From Moringa oleifera (taxonomy: Eukaryota > Streptophyta > Magnoliopsida > Brassicales > Moringaceae), in the NCBI GenBank assembly GCA_021397835.1, contig JAJFZO010000566.1:8986001-9050000 (forward strand): DNA of 64,000 bases, in the 5' to 3' direction. Below, piece by piece: positions 1-10,737 of this stretch. How positions within the stretch are numbered: position 1 is the stretch's first letter; each line of letters begins with the position of its first letter. A model generated the notes under the pieces. That model made no database searches. It was not told the origin of the DNA and was given only the letters and a program-made list of their open reading frames with translations. The position numbers and the translations under genes were made by a program.

Positions 1-1999
1 TGAATGCACAAGAAAAAAAAGCAAAAGTACATTAGTTGTAGGCCTTCTACCTACTTTTTTCAGTATTCAAAATCTCTCTTCATGGGTGTTTAGGTTAGCT
101 TATCTTCTGGTCGAGCTTTCCTTTTGTTCTTCCTTGGTTATATACCAACTCACCTATTTAGATCAATGGATTATCCTGTTTAGCAGATTTGGTTTCATAT
201 GAAGCCTTTGTGGATTACTAAGCCACGAGATCTTACGATCTGGCTAGGTAAGACTTATTACATACACCTTAGGAAAAGCCCATACAGGAAAATGAGATCG
301 TTTCATAAGGAAAGAATTCTTGTTGCTTCAAAAAAGATCTAGTGAAGAGCACTAGTGAAGTGTGGCTTGAAAGGCTTTAAAGAGCTCAAGCAAATTATGC
401 CTACCATGGGTACTAGTCAAGATAGAGTTGATTTACTTAATAAAGCCGTACCTGAGTGATTAAGGATACGACTTTATCTTAGCTTTTCTACCTTTTGTCC
501 AATCCTTTCTCTCATAGAGGAAAGGCTTTGTATTGTGCTTGTTCTTTGGATTAATGTGCTTGTAATAATGATAAGAGTTAACGATCTTTTGTGCCTTTTG
601 CTTGGCCAGCTCTCACAATTGGTTGGTTATTGTTATTGGTTCAAATCATTCTATATGCTTATTCGGTTCGAAGTGTGATCTACCTTGCTCCACTTGATGT
701 TCATATGCTATGTTCTCTTTCCCACCCACTGAGGATGAAGTTAATAGAGAAATTTGGGGGTTAAGGACAATCCACAAACTCATGTTCATCAAACACTTTG
801 CTGACATAAGTTGAGGTCGAAAACTCTAATTTGATCTGTTTCCTCGGGGAATGCATAGACTTCTTCGCTTGGAGTTAGACTAAAGGATCAACTAACCAAG
901 CTTAAGCTTAGTAGTTGTGTAGGCAAAGAAAATACAATTCAAAAAAAAAAATATATAGTATAGTGAAATAAAGCTCTCGTGGGTGGCGTGGCCTTCTCAT
1001 TATTGATTAAAAGGAAGTAACATCTCTTGTCGATCAACCTCCAAATGTAATGGCCAGCTCAGATAAGAGCATTTCAAGCTATTAAAATAGATTCAATTTA
1101 GAATAGTGCTGTGCTATTAGGTTAGCACTTCAAGAACTGTGATCTGACATAGCTTGCTTGGAAGTCATGGTAAGCTTTCATCCTAATTACATCGGTTCCT
1201 GGCAAGTATTAAGAAGTTCTATCCTCTGATTCTTAAAACTTTTATGATTAACTTAATCTTTACCTTACTTGTTTTGTCTGTTGCGAAGTTAATAGGTTTT
1301 CCAAAAAGAAAGGACTTTAGCCATTATATGCAAAGTTTCTCTCATTATTGGAGGAGTTATGCTTGTGTGAAATCGAACCCTTGGGTAAGGAGACAGTTTT
1401 AGCAGTACACCCCTTGGACCTTAGCCCCTTAAGGGTTGGGTTTCAGTGGCAAGCTCTTATGTCATCTAGACCTATATCTAGTAAAAGTGGTGGCTTGGTT
1501 GGCCCTACACACGTTATCATGCTTGTCTATGTAAGTTATTTATGCTAGCATTTTGATGCTTGCCTTATGGTTCTCAGTCCTCTTTCATCGAGATGCCTTT
1601 TAAAGAGATTTATTCACGTATCGAAGCAAGACCCATTATGCTAGATTTAGCCAACATGAGTACGAATGGGGATTCCCAAATTCTTTTTACAGATCAGATT
1701 TTGATGCCCCTTATGCATAAAGATATGGATAAGGATGCCAATTTATATATGGCTAAAAAGGCTTGTTTGAGTGATTCATAAACCCTTGTTAGGATAAACA
1801 AGCAAAGGTTTCATCCTCTGCTGATGGGAATGCTAATTTGAGAAATGTTGCTTTAGGACAAACTAGATGTGTTGTATCAAAAACTTGATACATTAATTCA
1901 GCTAATGCTGTTTTGGATGCTTACCTTGTCTTTTTCCTTTGAGGTTAGCTCTTTGACATCAACTGAATAGCTTGTTAGCGCTATCTCCTTCGATTTTAA
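1..1999. repeat. Spacer repeat T, copy 1 (left end outside window)
   Basis: This is the first of three direct copies of a ~2 kb spacer; the others are at 37,607-39,896 and 44,730-46,868. Base 1 aligns with 37,853 and 44,979. The copies share long words with scattered, mainly C/T and G/A changes. Short open frames (for example 1,560-1,781) recur in the copies but match no protein I recognise. I infer that it is part of the mitochondrial-derived DNA because it is joined to the tRNA-bearing block, but it contains no diagnostic mitochondrial gene. Copy 1 keeps about 130 bp (109-240) that copy 3 has lost. Confidence 0.85.
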
Positions 2000-3802
2000 G
2001 CTCTTTGATCTTGGAAATTAAAAAATTTCATTTTGCTATTTAACTTCCACATAAGACTTAAGGTAGGTTTGTAAATCAATAAATTTATAGCAAAAGGCTT
2101 TTACCACTTGATAAGCATGTCTTACAAGTTGCAGAAATGTTGTTATCAATGATTATTAAGTTGATATTTTGTTCCCAGCTTTCAAAGAAGACGAAATGTG
2201 ACCCTTACTATCTCTCGCACTTAAAAAAGAGATATCATATAGTCGATTACATTTCTATAAAATAAAATAGTTAATTCATTCAATCTAGATCGTGAAAAAA
2301 TATCATAATAGATTAAATCCCCTTAAATCTCTTGAATGAAAATTAACTGATTGATAATTAATGTGCACTCTTGTAGCAGTCGAACCCACCACATAGGCTT
2401 CTTCCTTGACAAAAAAGCCAATGCTAAACCTCTTGCATGCATGGGAACCAAAGAGAAAAAGGAGGAGATAGGATCCACCTGCACATCCGAAAGGAAGCAA
2501 GAACACAAAATGTGGCATTAAGACTTAAAGGCAACCAAGGAATTACTATTTGAGACCACAAGGACTGACAGCGGTTAAAGAATAAATAGGAGGCACCACA
2601 AGCTAGGTTTCAGTACCCCGACAACTGCCACCTGATCAAAGCGAAAAAGTGAAAACCGTGCCATCTTTAAGCCTAGCTCTATCTCTTATTTTGGTTTTGT
2701 GCCCTTTAGGCATCTCTTAAGGGATGATCGGTGTTTTTCTTTTTGTTTTGACAATTCTTGGAAACTAAAAAAAGAGAGCTTGGGTATTGGGCATACCTAT
2801 AACAGCTATATTCAAATCCGTGTTGCTTAGGTCACGAACCACATTAAGACTATTTCAAAGCAAACAATTGCCTATCCACGAGATTAGATTGAATGTCCAT
2901 ACAACTCATTACATTTAAATTAGAGCTATGGGTAACTTTAGACTTACTAGTTTGGCATAAGTTCCTAGACTAGAGCCATACCATAACCATACAAATATGA
3001 TGGCCTACTGGCACCATACACGATAACAGAAGGGCAACAAGATTTGGAAGATAGTCAACACTCACAACAGTAGAAGGAGAGGGATGCTCATGCATGCCCA
3101 CCACAAATAAGCAAAAGTTAAAAGGAAATAAAGAGGCCTAAGCCCAAGACCTCTAATTTGAACAAACATATTAGTCAGTTTGTCTTTGGAAGAATCTACA
3201 TTTGAAGGCGTTATCTTTAAAAAAAAAAGCTATATTTGAAGGTTTAGGTGAAGCATTTCAAGAAATGAAATCAATATGTGGCTAAGAATAGTCCTATAAT
3301 AGATCAAAATCATATAGTTAAGGTCACCACACTTAAGATCGTCAATACTAGGGCTAGCTCAACTTAGATCGATGTCCTATGCATTGCCCATAAAAAGAAG
3401 ACTATTAATGATTAAGCATCTCGCTACCTCATATAAATCCTTCTTAACAAAAACTAATTCTGTCATTTATAGGTCCTTAATCTTCATGCAAAAGCAATGC
3501 AACCTTCTCGCAAAGGAAAGACTCATTTTGACCTAACTGCTCTCGCTTTGTCAAGGCTCGAGTAAGGATTTTGGTGGGAAAGGAACTTGTTAAGCTGTAG
3601 TGTCTTGTTATTCACATTTGCTGTGGACACCTTATTAATTTTGATGAATGTTGTAAGTGAAAGGTGTTGTTAACATAAAGTTGTTTGATTTGCTAACCGA
3701 GTCCTAAAGCAATGAAGAGGACATTTATATGGTACTAGTTTTACAACTGGATCATAAACATGCCATTAAACACAAAGAAAATAGCCTTCACATGAAAGTC
3801 CA
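2000..3802. other. Duplicated spacer without a recognised gene
   Basis: I see no gene here. The stretch is colinear with 46,869-48,850 apart from one ~125 bp gap on the other side and one 356 bp insertion on the other side (at 47,139). It contains short A- and T-runs and scattered stops in all frames. The single TTCCTTG at 2,402-2,408 marks the site where the other copy carries the insertion. Confidence 0.7.
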
Positions 3803-4030
3803 TCAGTGGACTAATTCTTTATGATCTTTATGATGAAAGCTTAAAAGAAGGATTTCTTTTCTCTTGTCATGGAAAGAAAGACTAAGTAAAGGTAGACAAT
3901 AAGGCGAAGATAGCAGACTTGCCTCGAGACAAGAAGATAGCATGGGGACATTGCTCTGGATTGGTGAAATAGTTAAACCCAGCTCCTTCGCTTGCAAGCT
4001 CCTCTTTGCAGCTAATAGACTACTAGACAT
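3803..4030 (-). pseudogene. Short open frame conserved between the two A copies, unknown
   Basis: This is a 75-codon frame without recognisable domain. The counterpart at 48,852-49,055 on the same strand is colinear over most of its length (shared stretches such as CLEASLL, PLLSLSF and KDHKELVH), with substitutions but no frameshift in the shared part. Conservation is no better than in the surrounding non-coding spacer, so I read it as a chance frame or a decayed mitochondrial ORF rather than a gene. No ribosome-binding or promoter context can be assigned. Confidence 0.2.
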
Positions 4031-4713
4031 TTTGTTTACTCTGCTTTTATGGAAGAGCTAAGTCCTAGAAGGGCTCTCCAAACTTAATTGTTAAGCTTTC
4101 AAACTCGCCCTAAAGTTGATGAACGATTGTAGGGCCGACAATAAGCAAGCTCACTTATGATATGCTAAAATAATACATCTAGTTTTTTTATTAATCCTTA
4201 ACATTCATGAAGCAGATTGTCAAAAAGTGGTTTCTGCAAGCAGGAAAACGACCTCTTTAATGATCTACATGTTTTTGCTTGATCCTACTCTTAGGAATTC
4301 CTACGTCATAGAGTCTTTGATAAAGCTAAAAAGAAAAGGAATATACCCTAATATATATATTTTTTTTCAAAAGGCTTATAGTTAGTAAGATAGGTATCAA
4401 TACCAAATCCTAAATCAGTAGTGGACTACTAGTTAACGCACTACTAAAGTAGAGTAACCAGTATGCACATATCATGATTAGCCAGAGAAGCTCAGAGCTC
4501 AGCAAATAGAAGAAGCAGGCAAAAATAGATATAATTTAGTAGGGAAAGGTGCTTTGTTGGACTTATTCTAGGGCGAAATCAAAGATCTTTCAAAGTGTTG
4601 ATTTTCAAAAACAAGAAAGTGGCTTTCTACTAGGAGTTTTGTTTATCGATCGATGTGAAAGGGCCAAAAATTCTTGCTTTGCATTTGAGAAACATTATTC
4701 CCTATGATATGCT

Positions 4714-5013
4714 TCATGAATGGAAGGGTGGAACCAAGGAAGACAACCGAATACCAAAAATTAAAAGAGAAGGATTTTTAGAGATAAACATCCAGCATTG
4801 AGCCCACCTATCATAAGTATGAGTTGAGAGAGCAAGATAGAGACAAATACCCAATAGTGTGTGAAAAAGCTTTCCTACATACAGGAACTTTCCTTTTATC
4901 TTGTAGCCTTGATAATCAATTCTATTTTCTCGCACATTCACTCTTGCAAGGCCAGCCAAGAAAAAAGGTGCTTTTTCAGGTTTGGTTTGCCTAGATAGGA
5001 AGTGTGCTTGCAA
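4714..5013 (-). pseudogene. 99-codon open frame, counterpart of 49,770-49,991, unknown
   Basis: This is one of the longest open frames in the first A block. It has a hydrophobic stretch in the middle (around residues 45-63, containing LLGICLYLALS) and ends in LSSLVPPFHS. The copy at 49,770-49,991 is colinear for 70 codons with no indel but is shortened at its start by a shift. I do not recognise a family. It could be a relic of a mitochondrial ORF with one membrane-like segment; the amino-acid changes between copies are frequent, which argues against recent selection. Confidence 0.25.
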
Positions 5014-5436
5014 TGCTTTTAGTAATGATTTCGAAGTGAAATATCTTTCTATTCTAGGGGTATGATTGCTTGTTTCTTTGACTTAAAGCTGAGGCTTGTG
5101 GTTCGCTATAAATACCTCTTTTAAACTGATATAACCTTGTTGCCCGCTTCTCGATGTTTAGGTTTTTCCTCTGCACACTCTCTTAAAGTAGGTCCTATCT
5201 TTCTACTATGTTAACACTTTATCGTAATGCTAGAAGGTAAGATTTCAGGACTTTTCCCAAGCTATGAATCTTCATCAATGGCATGGTAATAAAAGATAAA
5301 GAAATTTTCAATTTGATGTTCCATTCGTAAACACGATGAAAAAGGTAGTTGAACCACCTCCCTCAAGTGTTAGTGTACAAGAAGGAGCTTGTAGTAGTGA
5401 ATCACATGTTAAAATACTAAAATTAAAAATCATTGA

Positions 5437-5571
5437 GATTAGTGTTTGCTATTTTGCTTATTGTGTATGGTGTAACGACATCTCATGCAATGAATAAAGA
5501 GGGGTTGAACTTGGCTCCCAAACCAAAAGATTGGGGGGCTTTGGTTCGTTCATCATCAATCCCATTCTAAA
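5437..5571 (+). pseudogene. Broken copy of the 88-codon frame at 50,495
   Basis: The frame runs in the same register as the open frame at 50,495-50,761 and shares LLIVYGV, PKPKD and SSSIPF, but a stop follows SSSIPF at about 5,570. Beyond it the same register still shows DSYQS. The start of the other copy is a hydrophobic, signal-like stretch. The family is not recognised; it may be a relic of a mitochondrial or nuclear frame. Confidence 0.25.
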
Positions 5572-5589
5572 ACTCTATTGGTATCTATT

Positions 5590-6726
5590 CTGACTCTTAT
5601 CAGTCTTCGAGGGACATCAAAAACATGAAACTATATCGAAAGGCAAAGCATTTTCCTTGTTCACATCGAAAGGCAAAGCAACCAATAGACTTGTGAAAAT
5701 TTCCTTCATTTGGAGTTATCTCCTTACTAAGCACTCTTCTTGTCATTTTAACCTTTCCTTGCATCTAGGCTTTTTGTCTTGAAGTCTTTCTTTAGGCCGA
5801 TTAAATAATAGTGCTTTACCTTTGAACATAGGATTTGATATCACCCAATTCTTCGTTTACTGACATATAACTCATACTAAGCCAGATTTAATGTTTCAAA
5901 GAAGTAAGTAGTTATCAGCCACTAAAGTCTAGTTGATGTTCACGGATTAACTTAACTCCTTACTCTATTTCTATTACAGACTTTGACATTATCTTCTATC
6001 TTTTCTTTCCCGCACAGTGGACAAATACTAGCTTTTCTCCTTTCAATTAGTAGCTCTTGTCTTACAAGTCTAAGTAGCTAGGAATCTTCCTGTTTAGGAG
6101 TTCATGAGCTAAGCTAGACAAGATAACTATTCCTTTCCTAGAGTTAAGAAAAGCTAAGCCATGTCACAATTCCTGTATAAAGCAATTTTTTTGTAGTAAC
6201 AAGGCCTATTTAAAAGATTAAATAGGCAAATAGAAGCAAGAAAAAGGCTGACTAGCTTATGTAATCAACAAGAAATTCCTTTGCCTTAGTAAGCTAGCCT
6301 TAGTTGTTAAGGTTCTTCACACACTATAGTAGGACGTGGATTGATCATGACGAGAATAGAATTTTCCATAATGTAATAAAAGGGTCATAATCTAGGAAAT
6401 CTCGACTAGACGAATGAGATATGAATTCAATTCAGGTGGGTAAGGGCTTAGCTTGACCTTGTTTTCTCTTTTAGTCCTTTTAAACAAGATATTTTAAACA
6501 TGGTCAAGTTAGAGGTAAAGACTGATAAAGTTCATCATAAAAAGGAGGCATCACCCAAGGAAAAAAGTGGCAGATTTTGATGGCTTTGATGCTAGGCAGA
6601 TTTGGATAGGGTCTATCTTATGTATAGAGGAAAAGTATGCGTGCTAGCGCACTACGACTTATGTAGTTGATCAAATTAGACAGCCTTCGAGCAACCAACT
6701 ACATAATAAATTATGATCAATAACTT
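5590..6726. other. Duplicated spacer upstream of the tRNA cluster
   Basis: No gene seen. The stretch is colinear with 50,770-51,858. It has the mixed composition of plant mitochondrial intergenic DNA, with many runs such as CTTGTCTTAC and AAGCTAGCC. I infer that it came along with the tRNA cluster. Confidence 0.6.
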
Positions 6727-6813
6727 GAAGGGCTAGCTAAGTGGCTTAAGGTATTGGTATGCTAAATCGATATACAAGAAGATCATATCATGGGTTCAAA
6801 TTCCTTTTTCGCT
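6727..6813 (+). pseudogene. trnS-GCU: tRNA-Ser(GCU) pseudogene, mitochondrial type, copy 1
   Basis: The D-arm region (GGCTAGCTAAGTGGCTTAAG), the anticodon loop with GCT, a class II variable arm and a T-arm (GGGTTCAAATTCC) are visible in order and match the plant mitochondrial trnS(GCU) layout. The acceptor ends no longer pair well, so a functional tRNA is unlikely. It is the first of three tRNA relics in the plant mitochondrial order trnS-trnF-trnP. The ends are placed by alignment to the remembered family layout and may be off by a few bases. Confidence 0.8.
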
Positions 6814-7166
6814 AGTACGGAAGTGGAACGGGTGGGCAAAATTAGTGAGAGAAAGAACCTCTTGGCTGAGTCCCCTGAAAGAAAAAATTATGCTATTGAG
6901 TGACTAAGAGAGAAGAGCTTATTGTGCATTATTTTTATTTGACCGATCTATCTTCTTTCTATAAGCAAGCTCCCTATAGCCATTCAGGGATTGGACGAAT
7001 CTTGGTTCTTGAGCATGTTGGGAAATAAGGTGGCAATTGAAAGAGCTGCTTGAAAGCTTAATGAATAAGCAAGCCTAATAAATTGACTAGTAAAGGGATT
7101 TTCCTTCACTAGTTAAATGTTAAGGTAGGGCGTTATTCGATGAAGAAAAAGAACTTGAGGAAAGTG

Positions 7167-7240
7167 GTTCGTGTAGCTCAGCTGATTAGAGCCAAGGATT
7201 GAAAATCCTTATGTGAGTGGTTTGAATCCACTTTTAAGAG
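7167..7240 (+). pseudogene. trnF-GAA: tRNA-Phe(GAA) pseudogene, mitochondrial type, copy 1
   Basis: The D-arm (TAGCTCAGCTGATTAGAGC), the anticodon stem-loop GGATTGAAAATCC with anticodon GAA, and the T-arm GTGGTTTGAATCCAC can be read directly. The anticodon arm still pairs (GGAT/ATCC). The acceptor stem is imperfect. It lies ~350 bp downstream of the trnS relic and ~190 bp upstream of the trnP relic. The second copy is at 52,301-52,373. Confidence 0.88.
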
Positions 7241-7427
7241 GGCGAATGATCTAATGGACACATAGCCAAATGTGAGCATGATTTTTAAATTCAAGTGAAG
7301 AGAAAAAGGCAAAAAGCCACATAGTGCAAGAGGCAGATTGGTTCTCGTCCCAAATGCCCAATAAGATGGGCAAGTTCGATTCAAGTATTCATAGGTTGAG
7401 TGGATTGATATACTTCAGGGGGTAAGG

Positions 7428-7501
7428 CAAGGTGTAGCGTAGTTTGATCAGCGCATTTGTTTTGGGTATAGAGGGCCATAGGTTCGATTCTTATCGCTTG
7501 A
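7428..7501 (+). pseudogene. trnP-UGG: tRNA-Pro(UGG) pseudogene, mitochondrial type, copy 1
   Basis: The D-arm (GTAGCGTAGTTTGATCAGC), the anticodon loop TTTTGGGTA with anticodon TGG and the T-arm with GGTTCGATTC are present. The acceptor stem still largely pairs. Against the second copy (52,548-52,621) I count 10 differences in 74 positions, 9 of them transitions. Several C-to-T-looking changes relative to the remembered mitochondrial sequence are shared by both copies, suggesting decay before as well as after the duplication. Confidence 0.88.
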
Positions 7502-8711
7502 TGTCTTTTTTATTTTTCGGTATGCTGTGACTGCACCCATGGCATGATGTTTTAAGATTAATCCTTGCATGGCTTGGTAAGCATGGTGTTAGCATGGCAT
7601 TCCCAAACCAAGCCTGATGTGTTCTCTTCATATCGTTATAAATAAAAGAAGAATAAAAAAAAGGCCTTATGCATATGGTTATGGTCCTCTTAAAAAGGGC
7701 TTGATGCCAATGAAGTATGCATGACCCCTTGTAACATGGGCTTGCAGTGCCTCTACTCCCCTTAACTAAATCTCCAGGCCTGCCAAAGATTGCTCACTTA
7801 TGAAATAGGCCTAAGCCTATGCCAATGGACTCGTGACATCCACGCACTGAGTCATTAAACGACACATGTTAAGAAGGCCTGTTAGATCCGTCCAGATTCA
7901 AAGCATGAAAGAAAGGTGGGTCCCATGAAATCATGAAAATGATCAAACTATAGTCCCTCTTGGTAGTTGCTAGCTACCAGCTCAAAAACCACACATAGAC
8001 AAAGACATATGGGCCTAGTCCAACTCATAAATTATAAAACTAAGAAATAGAGAAAATTACCAAAAATTGACATCCCATGTCCCTTTTTTTATAAAAGAAA
8101 CCATCTTTACTAAATTTTATGTTTTTTACACTTAAATGTATTGTGAACACCAAAATACCCATATTAAAGACAATAATTCCCTTAAAAATTCAATAAATTC
8201 AAAAAATGAGAAAATTGATGCATACAGTATTAATAAAGGCTAGAAAAGGAATGAAAAGTAGCGATCAATTGATTTTGGCTGGTTCTCTTCACGTTATATC
8301 TAAGATCTAGACAATCAAGCTTGTGTTTTTAGTAACACATTATTCTTTAAGAGCAAAAAGTGTTCAGGTTGATCAATAGACTAATAGGTAAGTATTTAAA
8401 AGATAATGTATCTTAACAAAGCAAAGATTTTATGTGTTTTAAAAGAATAATCATGATGTATCATACATATCGTAACATGAACAAAAAACCGTGCTATGTT
8501 TGATTAAATTGTGACTTAGCCACCAAATTCGTATTATCTTATGAACTATCATGAATTTATTCACAAATTGATATTTCTTTAATGAAATCGATACATAAGA
8601 TAATATCATTGCTTATTTATCTAAATCATTATTTATTTACTAAACTTCAGTTCTGTTCTTTTTTCTAAAATTATCGCTTCTTTTTTGAAATGTTTTGATG
8701 GTCATGGCAAA
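7502..8711. other. Flank between trnP relic and MULE reading frame
   Basis: No gene seen. The stretch up to about 8,040 continues the mitochondrial-type spacer; from about 8,050 it becomes AT-rich and likely belongs to the 5' part of the MULE (terminal region and promoter), though I could not find the matching inverted end downstream. It is colinear with 52,622-53,927, which carries an extra ~110 bp near 53,350-53,460. Confidence 0.45.
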
Positions 8712-10737
8712 ATGTGTATTATTGTAACTTGGAATGGTAAGTGGTCTGAGTCAAGAGGAAGTTTTGAGTATATTGTTAGGACTATCAAAACTCGAGGTTA
8801 TGTTGTTTGAAAGGGTTTGACACAAGCACAGTTATTAAGTTTAGTTAAATCTTGCATTGATATTGATTTCTCTAACTATGATATTATACTGCACACCATA
8901 GTGAGACCCAAGGAAACTACCGTGAAAATTAAGTTAGTGAATGATAACGATGTTGAGTTCATGTTGTATGATGATAACATAGTACCCTGTGTAATTGTGG
9001 ATTTGGTGGAGCAACATGATGTTGAAAGCACACATGGTGTATGTGAAGGTATAAATTCAAAACGAATCAATCAGTTGAATTCTTGTATTGGGAGGAATGA
9101 GGTTACTGATGCAATCCCAAATGTGGAGACCCATCCAATTGTTTAAGGTAAAAATTTGGACACGGAGCCATTGTTCCATAATAAGACTCCTCCTAACACT
9201 TGGAATACTAATGAGATTGACTTGGATGAATCGATGGACTATGATGTTGGGTATGAGTATCCAATCCCAAAAATAAGCCTAGTCAACCTATCAAAGGAGA
9301 GCAATTTGAACTTATTATAGACGTTGAGCTTGATGATGAGAACTTTCCTTCTGTACCACGTTCAATCCTACCTTATGTGCCACTTGAATGTGCTGAAGCA
9401 CACAACAACATAAGTGATGGTGTTAATAAGAGGTATAGTGTGTTGGGTGTTGAATTATACAGTATTATTTCAGCTTTTACTATGAAATCAGTGACTCTGA
9501 TTGACATCTTTACTAGAGGTTAATTTTTCCTAAATAAGAAAGAGTTGAAGTAATTTTTAGGTATGTATGTATTAACTGAGAACTTTGAATTTAGAGTCAC
9601 TAGATCTAACAAATTAATATTTAAGATTGTTTGTAAAAAAAAAAAATTATGCATGGAAGGTCCGTGCTGTGAAAGTTGCATAAGGACAATTCTTTCAAAT
9701 TAGACATTGTGATTTCACACACACTTGCATAATCGAGGAGTTGTGTCGACAACATCGACAAGCAAGTTCTACAATTATTGGTGAAATTATTGCTCAGCAG
9801 TTATCCACTAATGCTAGAATTATTAAGCCAAAAGATATCATAAGTGAGATGAAAAAACTATATGGCATACAAATTTTATATAGCAAAACTTAGAAGGCAG
9901 AAAAATACGCATTGTCTTTTACTTATGTGACCTAATTAAGTCATACCAACAACTATCATCATATTCTCACATGTTGCAAATAGCTAGTCTAAGAACTAAG
10001 GCTCACATATGCATTGAAGATGAGATTAATTAATTTAAGTATTTTTTTTTATATAGCTCTTGGATAATTATTAAGGGGATTTTATTCAGTGATTAGACCA
10101 GTTATTGCTATCGATGCCACTCACTTGAAAGGAAGATTCAACGATGTTATGTTGATAGCGGTGTGCAAGGATGGAAATGAACAGATATATCCATTAGCTT
10201 TTGGTTACGATGGCTCAGAAAACTATGAGGCTTGGGAGTGATTTTTGGAGCAACTGAAGGAGGTTATTAGTCATGTTGATGACTTGGTTATTATATCAAT
10301 CATCATGCTAGTATTACAAAGGCCATTGTAAAGGTCTTCTCTGATTCTTGTCATAGTTTATACTCTTAACATATGGCCTAAAATATAAAGAATAAATTCA
10401 AGAAAGAATAAGCATCCAAGATATTCTATAGTGTAGCAAGGGCATATCGAGAGTTTGAATTTAGTAAGTTGATGATTGAATTACAAGCTAATCACCCTGA
10501 AGCATTTGAATATATCATGAAGGAAGATCTAAGGAAATGGTCACATGTGTGTTACCCTCGAAGATGATATCAATTCATGACCATTAATATTGTTGAAAGC
10601 TCGAATTCATGTCTTCGATTTGCCCATGAGTTACCAATTATGATTCTATTGGAATTTGTAAGAGATATGATACAATGTTGGTTCTATGATAGGCATGACA
10701 AAGCTAAGATTTGGAAAGCACAGTTTCTATAAGACGA
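8712..10737 (+). pseudogene. Mutator-like (MULE, MURA type) transposase pseudogene
   Basis: MURA-type transposases cut and paste DNA in the nucleus with a DDE catalytic core. From the ATG at 8,712 the translation shows an N-terminal region (VTWNGKWSESRGSFEYI), an acidic linker, a MuDR DNA-binding-like segment at about 9,530-9,740 (FEFRVTRSNKL, later HTCIIEEL), and the MULE core at about 10,095-10,300 with AIDATHLKGRF, PLAFG and DDLVIIS. The first D of the triad (in AIDATH) is kept; the second acidic region follows DDLVIIS but a frameshift breaks it. The frame contains many stops and shifts. The C-terminal zinc-finger part is not visible, and recognisable homology fades near 10,737. The 5' part recurs at 53,928-54,789 as part of the ~45 kb-period duplication, not as an independent insertion. 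Confidence 0.85.

Larger units (their letters stand above)
1..9587. repeat. Copy 1 of the T-A segment, direct repeat with a ~45 kb period
   Basis: The whole stretch aligns in the same orientation and order with 44,979-54,789. Shared landmarks are the spacer T, three tRNA pseudogenes, several short open frames and the first half of a MULE. The offset is 44,978 at the left end and 45,202 at the right end, the difference being indels. The homology ends at 9,587, inside the MULE, because the second copy is cut there. About 125 bp at 2,005-2,128 is present here and missing in the second copy. Confidence 0.88.

Noticed and set aside
1348..1781. Open frames of 66 and 73 codons in T1
   Set aside because: The equivalent positions in T2 and T3 are interrupted or shifted, and no family is recognised.
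8045..8100. Possible MULE terminal inverted repeat (AAATTACCAAAAATTGACA)
   Set aside because: It looks like a typical AT-rich end and recurs in copy 2, but I found no inverted counterpart downstream of the transposase.
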